In this document: piece after piece, positions 1 to 10,126 of the stretch
How positions within the stretch are numbered: the first letter of the stretch is position 1
How the letters are laid out: every line of letters starts with the position of its first letter
Source of the DNA: Bacteroidales bacterium UBA5326
GTDB lineage: Bacteria > Bacteroidota > Bacteroidia > Bacteroidales > UBA932
NCBI GenBank assembly: GCA_002408205.1
Contig: DHQY01000015.1
Coordinates: 49,221 to 113,220, forward strand
DNA: 64,000 nucleotides
Direction: 5' to 3'
Translations under genes and position numbers: made by a program
Notes under the pieces: model-generated
Databases searched by the model: none
What the model saw: the letters and a program-made list of their open reading frames with translations, nothing else
Told to the model about the DNA's origin: nothing

Positions 1-2
1 CT

Positions 3-2738
3 TCTCTTTCCGGTAAAATTGCCGGGGTAAACATTACCCAATCTTCAGGGGCTGCTGGTTCAGGTGCGCAGATTATTTTACGTGGGGGTACATCCGGATC
101 TGAAGGCAAAGACAACCAGCCTTTGTTTGTTGTAGACGGTGTTATCTACGATAACTCTTCCAACCTGGTAGGAAACTCAGCTTTTGACGGATCTTACCGT
201 GCCGCCACTACCACTTCAAACCGTATCATGGACATGAACCCCGAGGATATTGAGAATATGTCCATTCTCAAAGGTCCCGCCGCTTCTGCTCTTTACGGTT
301 CACGAGCTGCCAATGGCGTAGTTCTCATTTCTACAAAAAAAGGGAAAGAGGGAGTAGTTGAAGTTAATTTCAACTCCAAATACACTACTTCCTGGGCGAA
401 GAGCCTGCCCGAGGTGCAAACTCAGTTCACCAGGGGTTATATGGAAGACCAGTACGATAGCAAGAAAAATTATACTGGAACCGTGTTTAATGACTTCTCC
501 TACAACTCTTGGGGAGAAAAGTCCAGCAAAACAACCTACGACAACATTGGGAATTTTTTCCAGGGCGGTAATATTTTTGATGAAAGTTTAAGTGTTGCCA
601 GCGGTACCAAAAACAACAATTTCTATTTATCGGGGTCCTACTATGACCAACAAGGTCTTGTTCCCGAAACCGGTTACAAGAAATACACTTTCCGTTTCAA
701 CGGCGAACAAAGAGCAGGTATTTTTACCTTTGGTGTAAATGCTGCCTATTCACAAGCACACACTGACAGAACCCTTACCGGTGCCGGTCTGTACAACTCA
801 TCCGGGACGGGAACTCTGTACGGGGCATACAATTGGTCTCCTTTTGATGATATGACTCATTATACCAACGAAGACGGTTCCCGTTACCGGATGTTCGGAG
901 ACCGCCTGGATCCTTGGGACGAGCGCGATAATCCGTACTGGATTATCAACAGAAACAAGATGTATGAAGATAACGAACGCATTACGGCAAACGTAAGCGT
1001 GAAAGCCGATATCACTAAATGGTGGTTTTTACAATACCGTTTGGGTGTTGACTCCTATACAATGGTAGCTTCCAACCGTATTGCTGCCAGTGGCGCCATC
1101 AAGCAAGTTTGGCAAAACGGGATGATGAGTGACAACAGCAAGCGTTTCCAATATCTGTCACATAACCTCATATCAAATATGTCCAAACAATTTGGGGATT
1201 TTGATTTTAACCTTTTGCTAGGTGCGGCCCTCGACGACACCCAGAGCGATGTCAATTACAAGATGGCCTACAACTTCTCCGTTCCCGATTTCTATTCCTA
1301 TGCCAATGCTACCACAGAGAATAAGTCGTTCTTACACTCTGCTTCGCTGAAACGTTTGGTTGGGGTATTCGGTGAATTCCGTGCTTCCTGGAAGAATATG
1401 CTGTATTTGACCGTTACCGGACGTAACGACTGGACTTCTACTCTTCCTATTGAAAATCGTTCCTATTTCTACCCTTCGGTCAGTGGTGCTTTTGTATTCA
1501 CTGAACCATTCCAGAATGCGGGCATTATGTCAAAAGACATCCTTACTTTTGGTAAAATCCGCGTATCCTGGGCTAAAGTGGGGAAAGACACCGGAGCCTA
1601 TGAAACCAATACGGCTTTGTGGCCTGTAGGTACTTACCTGAATGGAAAAGTTGGAGTAGGTAACTCATGGACTCGTGGTAATCCTTACTTAAAACCAGAG
1701 ATGACCAAATCAACCGAATTTGGTATTGAACTAAGCTTCTTCAACAACCGGTTACACCTTGACTACGCTTATTATACCAACGACTCCTACAACCAGATTC
1801 TTAGTCCCCGTGGTCCTCAATCTACCGGTTATATTTTCTGCTCCATCAACGCAGGTAATGTATACAATAAAGGTATGGAATTATCCATATCGGGTATACC
1901 TGTTGAACGCAAGAACTTCATTTGGGAAATGGGCTTGAACGTAGCAGGAAACCGTGGCACCCTGGACGGACTACCCTCCGGTATGGACGTTATGTACGTT
2001 ACAGACGTACAATATGCAGGCGCACAGGCTGCTTCCTTTAATGGTGGTAACTTTATGGCTATTGCCGGTACGGAATGGAAGAGAAACGACAATGGAGATA
2101 TCATTCTGGATAAGAACGGTATGCCTACCTACACTACCTCCTTATCCGAAGTTGGTAACCGTGAAGCTGTGTTCAGTGGTGGTTTCAACAACACATTTAC
2201 ATGGAAAAACCTATCTTTCAATATGTTGTGGGAATTTCGCGTTGGCGGTGACGTAATCAATGGCACACGCTATGCAATGGATTATTCCGGTGTTAGCAAA
2301 TTCTCCGGTGATGTTCGTAACCAAACCCTCACCGTATCCGGTGTAGATACAGATGGAAATCCCGTATCCAACAGTTGGAACATTAATGACACCTATGTGT
2401 TCAATGGTGTGGAAACCAGCGGTTATAACATCATTCAAAGTTATTACCAGAATTATTACCCCAAAGAAACAGCAAACTATATTACCTCCGTAAACTTGTT
2501 AAGATTACGTTCACTGTCTGTTTCCTATACACTTCCTAAGATTAATAAGCTCGGTTTTATTAAGCGGGCCTCTGTTGTCGCTTCTGCCAATAATATACTT
2601 CTTTTCACAAACTATGAAGGAGACCCCGAAGTTGCAGCATCCGGAGCCGGTGTGGGTGGTTCTTCTTCTGTCGGATTTGACTATTTAGGGGTACCTGCCA
2701 CATCGGGTATGACATTTGGTCTAAACTTGACTTTCTAA
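3..2738 (+). CDS. SusC/RagA-type TonB-dependent outer membrane receptor, 5' end missing
   Basis: The frame is open from base 3, so the gene starts before the window; 911 residues are visible. The first visible residues (LSGKIAGVNI, then an LRGG turn) and the following FVVDGVIYD and GPAASALYGSRAANGV segments are the TonB plug domain typical of SusC proteins. The rest is a long beta-barrel ending in LTF, an aromatic C-terminus usual for outer membrane barrels. SusC proteins import oligomers across the outer membrane with energy from TonB. The SusD partner follows after 29 bp on the same strand, so the two form one uptake unit. The substrate cannot be told: no glycoside hydrolase or peptidase lies in the same operon within the window. 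The missing N-terminus should hold the signal peptide and a carboxypeptidase-regulatory-like domain. Confidence 0.95.
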   Translation, partial: SLSGKIAGVNITQSSGAAGSGAQIILRGGTSGSEGKDNQPLFVVDGVIYDNSSNLVGNSAFDGSYRAATTTSNRIMDMNPEDIENMSILKGPAASALYGSRAANGVVLISTKKGKEGVVEVNFNSKYTTSWAKSLPEVQTQFTRGYMEDQYDSKKNYTGTVFNDFSYNSWGEKSSKTTYDNIGNFFQGGNIFDESLSVASGTKNNNFYLSGSYYDQQGLVPETGYKKYTFRFNGEQRAGIFTFGVNAAYSQAHTDRTLTGAGLYNSSGTGTLYGAYNWSPFDDMTHYTNEDGSRYRMFGDRLDPWDERDNPYWIINRNKMYEDNERITANVSVKADITKWWFLQYRLGVDSYTMVASNRIAASGAIKQVWQNGMMSDNSKRFQYLSHNLISNMSKQFGDFDFNLLLGAALDDTQSDVNYKMAYNFSVPDFYSYANATTENKSFLHSASLKRLVGVFGEFRASWKNMLYLTVTGRNDWTSTLPIENRSYFYPSVSGAFVFTEPFQNAGIMSKDILTFGKIRVSWAKVGKDTGAYETNTALWPVGTYLNGKVGVGNSWTRGNPYLKPEMTKSTEFGIELSFFNNRLHLDYAYYTNDSYNQILSPRGPQSTGYIFCSINAGNVYNKGMELSISGIPVERKNFIWEMGLNVAGNRGTLDGLPSGMDVMYVTDVQYAGAQAASFNGGNFMAIAGTEWKRNDNGDIILDKNGMPTYTTSLSEVGNREAVFSGGFNNTFTWKNLSFNMLWEFRVGGDVINGTRYAMDYSGVSKFSGDVRNQTLTVSGVDTDGNPVSNSWNINDTYVFNGVETSGYNIIQSYYQNYYPKETANYITSVNLLRLRSLSVSYTLPKINKLGFIKRASVVASANNILLFTNYEGDPEVAASGAGVGGSSSVGFDYLGVPATSGMTFGLNLTF

Positions 2739-2767
2739 AGAGTTTAAAATATTTAAAAAGTAATTTT

Positions 2768-4615
2768 ATGAAATTAATTCGATCAATTATATTAGGAGCC
2801 GCTGTCTTGACGAGCTTATCCCTGTTTTCTTGCAGCGAATGGCTTGATGTCAACACAGACCCGGAGAATCCCTCTTCTATGAGTGCCACATTCCCTACGC
2901 GTTTGGCGCATATTGAATTCTACACTAACAGTGCTAATCAATTTGCCGCCTGGCGTAGCAGTATGTCTATGGGAGACTGGACAAGGTACTATAATGGCAG
3001 CACTTACTGGCATATGTCTTATTGGAATCCGCAAACGGGAGCCGTTACTACTCCTTACCAGTGGTGGTTTGTAGGAGCTGCTTGCAACATTGAAGATATG
3101 TACAGCAAGGCTATGGCTGCCGAAGCCTGGCATTATGCTGGTGTTGCCAAAGTTATTCGTGCCTATGGTTTTATGCTCATGACCGACCTTTACGGTGAAA
3201 TGCCCTACACAGACGCCGTAGGTGAAAACGCAACTCCTACCTACGATAACGGCAAAACCATTTATCTTGGTTGCTTGAATGAATTAGATGAAGGCATTGA
3301 CTTGCTCCAGAAATCACAAGCCCCTGCTGTTCCTGCTTTGTCGGAAGGCGACTTTTGGAACAACGGTGATGTGAGCAAATGGACCAAATTTGCCTATTTG
3401 TTAAAAGCCCGTTACTGTAACAAACTCAGCAAAAAAGCAGCCGGAAGTTACTTAGAAGGTAAATACGACGCTGCTGCTATTTTGGACGCCCTTTCCAAAG
3501 GTCCTTTGAGCAATAGCGACAACACGGTTATCAACCATACCGATGACAACAGCACCACACACGACGTTTTGGGTTGGGACGAACCGGTAGACTATTCACC
3601 TTTATATTCTGTATGCGGGATGAATGCAGGTTATATGGTTACCAAGACGCTATTCGAAAATCTCACTAATTTTGCCGGCTATGGTGTAGAAGATCCGCGT
3701 GCAGATAAAATCATTCCCTGGGCTTGGTCAGAGAAATCCGCTTCCACTCCCGAAGAAATTAAGTGGAATGGTAACTGGAGACGTTCTTTGGGTGTAGACA
3801 TGACATCTTCCAATGCCCCCAACCTTGTAGGGGGCCCGCTAAGAGCTGGATTCAAGAATGGCAACTGGTATATAGACAGCGACTCTCCCCAACGCCTGGG
3901 TGACACCGTATATGTAGAATGTACAAGTTCTTCCAAAGGCTACGCTGCCAATGTAGACCTTCTTTACAGAAGGGTACCCGATAACGATGAAACTAGAGAA
4001 TCAGGCTCTTTCTACTCACGGGTATCCTCACCTACGTACTTAGGTACATATGCTGAAGCTTGCTTCATCAAAGCCGAAGTGCTATTCAACCAAGGTAATA
4101 AATCAGAAGCCTTTAATGCTTACAAAGAAGGTATTAAAGCCAGCATTGATTATATGAATGTGAAACTTGAAGCCTGGTGTGCAGAAGACAAAACCCTCGC
4201 CAACTGCCCGTCTTTCACTCCTATGGAGCAGGCAGACATAACAAACTTCTTGAATAACGGTATTGGAAATGCCGCAAATCTTACTCTAGGTAAGATATTG
4301 ACGCAAAAACGTATTGCGCTCCATTTTTCGGTAGAAATTTGGAATGATATGCGCCGTTACGATTTTGATCCCAATTTATTCATGAACTGGGATGAACCTG
4401 CTTACCACGCAATAAATGCAGCGGCCCTTAAGGGAATTCCCGCCGGCAAACAATTCCGTCGTTGGCGTCAATGCTCACACGAGCTGAACTACAACTCTGC
4501 CAACCTGCAAGCTATTGGTGCAGAAGTTCCGGGGGCCAACACGTCTCTTGATCAATGGAACAGTGCAGACGATGTTTGGGCCATCAACGTATGGTGGGAT
4601 TCCACTCAAGAATAG
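2768..4615 (+). CDS. SusD/RagB-like substrate-binding lipoprotein
   Basis: A 615-residue lipoprotein: a short charged start, a hydrophobic stretch, then the lipobox LFSC, followed by SEWLDVNTDPENP, the opening typical of the SusD_2 branch of the family. SusD proteins sit on the cell surface as a lid over the SusC barrel and bind the incoming oligomer. The gene is 29 bp behind the SusC gene and ends the operon, since a strong hairpin terminator follows within 30 bp. Length is in the normal range and no frame damage is seen. The ligand is unknown. Confidence 0.93.
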   Translation: MKLIRSIILGAAVLTSLSLFSCSEWLDVNTDPENPSSMSATFPTRLAHIEFYTNSANQFAAWRSSMSMGDWTRYYNGSTYWHMSYWNPQTGAVTTPYQWWFVGAACNIEDMYSKAMAAEAWHYAGVAKVIRAYGFMLMTDLYGEMPYTDAVGENATPTYDNGKTIYLGCLNELDEGIDLLQKSQAPAVPALSEGDFWNNGDVSKWTKFAYLLKARYCNKLSKKAAGSYLEGKYDAAAILDALSKGPLSNSDNTVINHTDDNSTTHDVLGWDEPVDYSPLYSVCGMNAGYMVTKTLFENLTNFAGYGVEDPRADKIIPWAWSEKSASTPEEIKWNGNWRRSLGVDMTSSNAPNLVGGPLRAGFKNGNWYIDSDSPQRLGDTVYVECTSSSKGYAANVDLLYRRVPDNDETRESGSFYSRVSSPTYLGTYAEACFIKAEVLFNQGNKSEAFNAYKEGIKASIDYMNVKLEAWCAEDKTLANCPSFTPMEQADITNFLNNGIGNAANLTLGKILTQKRIALHFSVEIWNDMRRYDFDPNLFMNWDEPAYHAINAAALKGIPAGKQFRRWRQCSHELNYNSANLQAIGAEVPGANTSLDQWNSADDVWAINVWWDSTQE

Positions 4616-4642
4616 GCGGAACATTTCTGCTTAGAAAAAAAG

Positions 4643-4676
4643 GAGAGGGTGACTGTTATGAAGCAGTCACCCTCTC
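4643..4676. terminator. Bidirectional intrinsic terminator between convergent genes
   Basis: A 13-bp perfect stem (GAGAGGGTGACTG at 4643-4655 with its complement at 4664-4676) has an 8-nt loop. An A-run lies before it and a T-run after it, so it can stop transcription from both the SusCD operon and the minus-strand hydrolase operon that ends at 4697. Confidence 0.9.
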
Positions 4677-4696
4677 TTTTTCCTATTTTTTCATAT

Positions 4697-5899
4697 TCAT
4701 TTGATAATAGCACCGGCAACAATATTGGCAACCAATGTTCTTAATCTTACAGTAGATCCGTCGTCGTACGGATGTACTCTGTTCGTCAGCAAAATAACAG
4801 CCGTATCGGAATCGGGATCGATGACCATGGAGGTTCCGGTATAGCCGGTATGACCGTAAACCGTAGCGGGGTCGAACAAATTACCATTCCAGGAACCTTC
4901 GTTGCCCCAGCCGAGGGTACGTCCGAATTCTTTCACTTCGGCCGGAACACGGGCCATGGCTTTTACCGTTTGCGGTCCGAGAATACGCCGCCCCCTGTAT
5001 TCGCCTCCGTTAAGCAACGCAACGGCAATAACAGCCAGATCTTCGGCATTTGAAAAGACGCCTGCATTACCTGAATTACCTCCGTTCAGACGGCGGGCCA
5101 GCGGATCGTGCACCTGCCCTGTCAGCGGCAGGCTGTCCGCCTGGAGTTCGGTAGGACAGCACAGCGCCAGGGTCTCGCCCTCGGGCATATACATGGTATG
5201 TTTCAGCCCGAGCACGTTAAATACGTTTTCCCTGGCATAATCACACAGACGCTGACCTGTAATTTTTTCCAACACATTCTGCAGAGTTATGAAATTCAAG
5301 CAACTGTATTGATAATCAGTGGCAGGCCTGAAATCCCTGGGACAATGGCAGATGTACTCCATAAGACCTTCCGGGTTGGGAGATCCGTATTGTGTCACCA
5401 GATCTTCAGTAGGACCGTACGGGGGAAGTCCCGAGGTATGTGTCATCAGATCGGTAATGGTGATGGGGATTGTCTGCCCCGACAATGAATCGGTCCAGGG
5501 TTCGAATCCGGGAATAAACAGGTCAACAGGGTCCATTAAACGCAGTTTGCCCTGCTCAACCAATTGCATAACAGATAAAGTTGTCCCGACGCATTTACTT
5601 ACGGAAGCCAGGTCAAAGACAGATTCAACGGTCATGGGCACGGTGTCGGGGACCAACTGTTTGTTGCCATACGCCTTAAGATAAACCATTTTTCCATGAC
5701 GTACGACAGCCAGAACGGCTCCCGGAGCATCGCCGTTTTCAATGGCGTCAAGAATTACCCGGTCCACTCCGGCCAGTCTTCCGGCATCCATCCCAACCGA
5801 CGAGGGGGAGGCGGAAGGAAGGCCTCCGCCCGGAGCAGCACGATCGCAGCTCAATAAAGCAAACGACGCAATAGCAAGAATTAAACATGCCTTTTTCAT
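4697..5899 (-). CDS. Lipoprotein serine hydrolase of the class C beta-lactamase family (S12)
   Basis: 400 residues from the ATG at 5899. An in-frame start further upstream would lie inside the preceding gene, and only the 5899 start gives a clean signal peptide with lipobox LLSC (Cys18). The catalytic SxxK is S99-V-S-K102; Y198-S-C stands where the family has Y-x-N; a GHTG triad is near the C-terminus. These proteins act as D,D-peptidases, esterases or beta-lactamases; which one applies here is not readable from sequence. Its ATG overlaps the TGA of the upstream M3 peptidase by four bases (ATGA), which suggests translational coupling, with an AGAGGA stretch as a possible ribosome site. Confidence 0.88.
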   Translation of the reverse strand: MKKACLILAIASFALLSCDRAAPGGGLPSASPSSVGMDAGRLAGVDRVILDAIENGDAPGAVLAVVRHGKMVYLKAYGNKQLVPDTVPMTVESVFDLASVSKCVGTTLSVMQLVEQGKLRLMDPVDLFIPGFEPWTDSLSGQTIPITITDLMTHTSGLPPYGPTEDLVTQYGSPNPEGLMEYICHCPRDFRPATDYQYSCLNFITLQNVLEKITGQRLCDYARENVFNVLGLKHTMYMPEGETLALCCPTELQADSLPLTGQVHDPLARRLNGGNSGNAGVFSNAEDLAVIAVALLNGGEYRGRRILGPQTVKAMARVPAEVKEFGRTLGWGNEGSWNGNLFDPATVYGHTGYTGTSMVIDPDSDTAVILLTNRVHPYDDGSTVRLRTLVANIVAGAIIK

Positions 5900-7995
5900 A
5901 GTAATCCTCTGTTTCTGAGTAACGGGGTTTCTGTGGGTTCCTGCCCGCGGAAACGGACATACTGGGTCATGGGTTCGTCCCAACCTCCCTCGGCCAGGAT
6001 GTATTTACGGAATTTTCCGGCCAGATCGCTGTTAAACAGGTCTCCGGACTGTTCGTACGCATCAAAGGCATCGGCGTCGAGTACCTCGGCCCATAAGTAT
6101 ACATAGTATCCTACGGAATAACCTCCGTCAAAAATATGTGAAAAGTAGGTGGAACGGTAACGGGGAAGAATCTCGGGAATAAGTCCGTAGCCGTCGAGTA
6201 CTTTCTTTTCAAAAGCGTTCACATCGTAAGATTGCTCAACAGGTGAAGAATACCAGTTGATATCCAGTAACGAGGCTGCCACGTATTCTACGGTAATAAA
6301 GCCCTGGTTAAAATGGCTGCTGTTCACGATTTTTTGTATAAGCGCATCGGGCATGGGTTCACCGGTCTGGTAATGTTTGGCATATACCTTTAATACTTCG
6401 GGGGCGCCAGCCCAGTGTTCGTTTATCTGTGAAGGCAGTTCTACCATATCGTTGGGCAAGGAACCGCAAATCCTGTCATAATCTCCCCGGCTGAAAAAAC
6501 CGTGCAAAGCGTGTCCGAATTCATGAAACAGGGTTTCGGTTTCGTCCCAGCTCAGCAGTACGGGCGCGTCTCCCACCGGGGTGGGAAAATTTGTAACAAC
6601 CGATACCAGGGGAAATACTTCTTTTCCGTCTTCCTTATAATAATTACGGAATCCGGTACACCATGCCCCGGCATTTTTGCTGGCCCTGGTATAATAGTCG
6701 AGATAGAAAACGGCCAGGTGGCTCCCGTCGGCGTCTTTTACTTCAAAGGTTTCGACGTCTTTATGGTATACGGGAATATCGGTGCGTTTTTCAAAAGTAA
6801 TCCCGTATAGTTTGTTGGCCACATAAAACATTCCGTCCCTTACGTTTTCCAGTTTCAAATAAGGCTTTATCTCCTGTTCATCCAGGTCGTATGCTGCCTT
6901 GCGAAGTTTTTCCGCATAATACCACCAGTCCCAGCTGGCCAGTTTAAACCCGGCTCCTTCGGCATCGGCAATTTGTTGCATCCGGGCCAGTTCTTCTTTT
7001 GCCACCTTCAAGGCAGGAGTCCATACACGTTCCAGAAAGCCATAGACATTGGCGGGATTCTTTGCCATATTTTCTTCCAGTACGTAATCTGCATAGGTTT
7101 TATATCCAAGCAGTTGTGCACGCCGCAAACGAAGGTTAACCAGCTTGTCAACCAGGGTTTTGTTATCGTTTTCATTATCGTTGTCGCCCCTCATATAATA
7201 GCCTTTATATAGCTTTTCCCTTAATTCCCTGTTTTGTACGTATTGCAGAAAAGGTATCCATGAAGGCTTATTGGGAGTAAAAACCCATTTGCCTTCCATT
7301 CCTTCTGTCTTGGCCTGTTCGGCGGCGGCTAAAATATTTTCCTGAGGCAACCCTTTCAGATCCTCAACATTATCTACGACAAGACGGAATGCGTTGGTTT
7401 CTTTAAGGATATTATCACCGTATTGCAACGAGGCTGTGGAAATCTGGGTATTGATCTCCATAAGCTTCGCTTTATCTTCATCGGAAAGATTGGCTCCTTC
7501 ACGTACAAAGTCGTTGTAATACTTCTCCAGGGTACGCAGAGCCTGCGCAGACAGGTTCAATGTCTCCCGTTTTTCGTATACGGCCTTTACGCGTTGAAAA
7601 AGAAGCGGATCGAGCATTATCTCGTCTGAATGCTGCGATATCATGGGCATGAGTTCCATAGCCAGTTCCTGCATTTGAGGATTGGTATCGGCTCCGTAAA
7701 GATTGCTGAAAATAAGCACAATCCTGCCAAGCAGGCGTCCCGAAGCATCGAGGGGAACAATGGTGTTTTCAAAATCGGGTTCCTGAGGATTGTCAAGAAT
7801 AGCCTTGATTTCGTCTTTATGCTGCTTCATGGCCACTTCTATGGCCGGTTTGTAATGCTCTGTCCGGATCTGCTCAAAAGGAGGCGTTCCGAACGGCGTG
7901 TTGAATTCACTCAGTAAAGGATTATTCATATTGGGATCATTTGTGGCGCAGGCGACCAACAGGCCGGCCAGGCAGAAAAACAACAATTTTTTCAT
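5896..7995 (-). CDS. M3 family metallopeptidase (peptidyl-dipeptidase Dcp-like), lipoprotein
   Basis: 699 residues with lipobox LVAC (Cys16). The zinc site HEFGH is at 491-495, and the M3 signature FHEFGHALHGFF is intact. Family members remove dipeptides from the C-terminus of peptides, or cut oligopeptides. Well-studied Dcp and oligopeptidase A are soluble enzymes without a lipid anchor, so this copy probably acts on the periplasmic or outer face. A close paralogue lies 10 bp upstream; the two share long identical blocks around residues 325-400 and 485-560, so they arose by tandem duplication. The gene overlaps the following serine hydrolase by four bases. Confidence 0.92.
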   Translation of the reverse strand: MKKLLFFCLAGLLVACATNDPNMNNPLLSEFNTPFGTPPFEQIRTEHYKPAIEVAMKQHKDEIKAILDNPQEPDFENTIVPLDASGRLLGRIVLIFSNLYGADTNPQMQELAMELMPMISQHSDEIMLDPLLFQRVKAVYEKRETLNLSAQALRTLEKYYNDFVREGANLSDEDKAKLMEINTQISTASLQYGDNILKETNAFRLVVDNVEDLKGLPQENILAAAEQAKTEGMEGKWVFTPNKPSWIPFLQYVQNRELREKLYKGYYMRGDNDNENDNKTLVDKLVNLRLRRAQLLGYKTYADYVLEENMAKNPANVYGFLERVWTPALKVAKEELARMQQIADAEGAGFKLASWDWWYYAEKLRKAAYDLDEQEIKPYLKLENVRDGMFYVANKLYGITFEKRTDIPVYHKDVETFEVKDADGSHLAVFYLDYYTRASKNAGAWCTGFRNYYKEDGKEVFPLVSVVTNFPTPVGDAPVLLSWDETETLFHEFGHALHGFFSRGDYDRICGSLPNDMVELPSQINEHWAGAPEVLKVYAKHYQTGEPMPDALIQKIVNSSHFNQGFITVEYVAASLLDINWYSSPVEQSYDVNAFEKKVLDGYGLIPEILPRYRSTYFSHIFDGGYSVGYYVYLWAEVLDADAFDAYEQSGDLFNSDLAGKFRKYILAEGGWDEPMTQYVRFRGQEPTETPLLRNRGLL

Positions 7996-8005
7996 GTATC
8001 GTATA

Positions 8006-10108
8006 TTAATTAAGACCGCGGTTTCTTAAAAGAGGTTCTTCAGTAGGCATTTGACCACGGAAACGCATGTATTGGGTCATCGGATCGTCCAGGCCGCCTT
8101 CGGCAAGGATGTATTTGCGGAAGGCACCGGCGTATTGCGGGTTGAACAGGTCTCCGGATTGAGAGAAGGCATCAAAGGCATCGGCGTCAAGGATCTCAGC
8201 CCACAGGTAGACATAATAACCTACGGCATATCCGCCGTTAAAGATGTGTGAAAAATAGGTGGACCGGTAACGCGGAATTATCTCATCTATGAGGCCGTAT
8301 TTATCCAGGGCAGCCTTTTCGAAATCATTCACATTGTAAACCTGTTCCGTAGCAGCTGCATGCCAGTTCATGTCCAGCAGGGCGGCAGCAATGTATTCCA
8401 CGGTGGCGAAGCCCTGATTGAAATGACTGCTGTTCACGAGTTTATGTATCAATTCGTCGGGCATGGGTTCACCGGTCCGGTAATGTTTGGCATATACCTT
8501 TAATACTTCGGGCCGTGAAGCCCAATGCTCATTGATTTGAGAGGGCAATTCCACCATATCGCGGGGAAGGCTTCCGCAAATCCGGCTGTAATCGCCGCGA
8601 CTGAAGAATCCCTGTAATGCATGACCAAATTCGTGGAACAGGGTTTCGGCTTCGTCCCAGCTCAGCAGCACAGGGCCGTCATCCATTCTGGGGGTAAAGT
8701 TACAGGTTACCGTTACCAGAGGGAATTGCTCGGTGCCATCGGCAAATTTCATGTAACGACGCAACCTGGAACACCAGGCTCCGGCACGTTTTCCTTCACG
8801 CGTAGGATAATCGAGGTAAAGAATGGCCAGGTGGCTGCCGTCATTATCTTTTACCTCGAATGTTTCCACAGACGGATCATAAACCTGGATATTATCCTGT
8901 TTTTCAAAAGTAATACCATATAGTTTATTGGCCACATAGAACATACCATCGCGTACGTTTTCAAGTTGCAGGTAGGGTTTTATCTCCTGTTCATCCAGAT
9001 CGTATTTTTCCTTGCGAAGTTTTTCTGCATAGTACCACCAGTCCCAGCTGGCCAGTTTGTAACCGGCTCCTTCGGCATCGGCTATTTGCTGCATCAGGGC
9101 CAGCTCTTCTTTGGCTACTTTCAGAGCAGGTGTCCACACACGCTCAAGAAAATCGTTTACCGCAGCCGGCTCTTTGGCCATATTATTAACCAGGGCGTAA
9201 TCGGCATAGGTGGCGTATCCGAGGAGAGCGGCTTTTTTCAGGCGCAGGTTGACTATCTGTCCGATAAGTTCTTTGTTGTCGTTTTCGTTGTCGTTGTTGC
9301 CGCGCATAAAATATCCCCTGTACAATTTCTCACGAAGTTCCCGGTCTTTGACGTATTGCAGAAAAGGGACCCATGAAGGCTTGGCGGGTGTAAAAACGTA
9401 CTTTCCGTCCATGCCCATAGAAGAAGCCAAAGCGGCAGCGGCTTTGATGTTTTCCCGGGGAAGACCTTCCAGGCGGGCCATATCGTCCACAACCATCCTG
9501 AAATCGTTTGTTTCGGCCAGTAAGTTCTGCCCATAGCGGAGGCTCAGGTCGGACAAACGGGTGTTAATATCCATCAGAACGGTTTTGTCTTTTTCCGAAA
9601 GATTGGCGCCACTACGTACAAAATCGTCATAATATTTTTCAAGGGTGCGCATCTGCTGTGGGTTCAGGCCCAGGCTGTCTTTTTGGTCATAAAGCACTTT
9701 TATACGCTCAAAAAGCACGGGATTCAGGTCAATCTCATTATTGTGACGGGTTAAAGCCGGAGTGATTTCCCGGTCAAGATCCTGTAATTTCTGCGTAGTA
9801 TTAGCTCCATTCAGGGTGCTGAATGCAGACGAAACACGGCTGAGTAACCTTCCCGAACGATCATAGGCTGCAATAGTGTTTTCAAAAGTCGGCGGTTCGG
9901 AATTTGTAACAATGGCATCGATCTCGGCGTTGTGCTGTGCCATGGCTTCCGTTATGGCAGGAAGAAAATGTTCCGGCAGAATCTCATTGAACGGAGGAGT
10001 CTGAAAAGGGGTGTCATACTCCTCAAGCAAAGGATTTTTTGTGTCGGGGCTATTACAGGCAATGGTAAACAGAATTCCCATAGATAAAATAAAAAGTATT
10101 TGTTTCAT
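8006..10108 (-). CDS. M3 family metallopeptidase (Dcp-like), lipoprotein, tandem paralogue
   Basis: 700 residues with lipobox TIAC (Cys18) and zinc site HEFGH at 492-496. It is collinear over its full length with the next gene downstream, with only small indels, so both copies look functional. Differences cluster in the N-terminal half and around residues 430-480, which may mark different peptide specificity. It starts 18 bp after the stop of the glycosyltransferase gene and ends 10 bp before its sister, so all four genes can be read from one message. Confidence 0.92.
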   Translation of the reverse strand: MKQILFILSMGILFTIACNSPDTKNPLLEEYDTPFQTPPFNEILPEHFLPAITEAMAQHNAEIDAIVTNSEPPTFENTIAAYDRSGRLLSRVSSAFSTLNGANTTQKLQDLDREITPALTRHNNEIDLNPVLFERIKVLYDQKDSLGLNPQQMRTLEKYYDDFVRSGANLSEKDKTVLMDINTRLSDLSLRYGQNLLAETNDFRMVVDDMARLEGLPRENIKAAAALASSMGMDGKYVFTPAKPSWVPFLQYVKDRELREKLYRGYFMRGNNDNENDNKELIGQIVNLRLKKAALLGYATYADYALVNNMAKEPAAVNDFLERVWTPALKVAKEELALMQQIADAEGAGYKLASWDWWYYAEKLRKEKYDLDEQEIKPYLQLENVRDGMFYVANKLYGITFEKQDNIQVYDPSVETFEVKDNDGSHLAILYLDYPTREGKRAGAWCSRLRRYMKFADGTEQFPLVTVTCNFTPRMDDGPVLLSWDEAETLFHEFGHALQGFFSRGDYSRICGSLPRDMVELPSQINEHWASRPEVLKVYAKHYRTGEPMPDELIHKLVNSSHFNQGFATVEYIAAALLDMNWHAAATEQVYNVNDFEKAALDKYGLIDEIIPRYRSTYFSHIFNGGYAVGYYVYLWAEILDADAFDAFSQSGDLFNPQYAGAFRKYILAEGGLDDPMTQYMRFRGQMPTEEPLLRNRGLN

Positions 10109-10126
10109 AAGTGCAGGTTATGTAGG

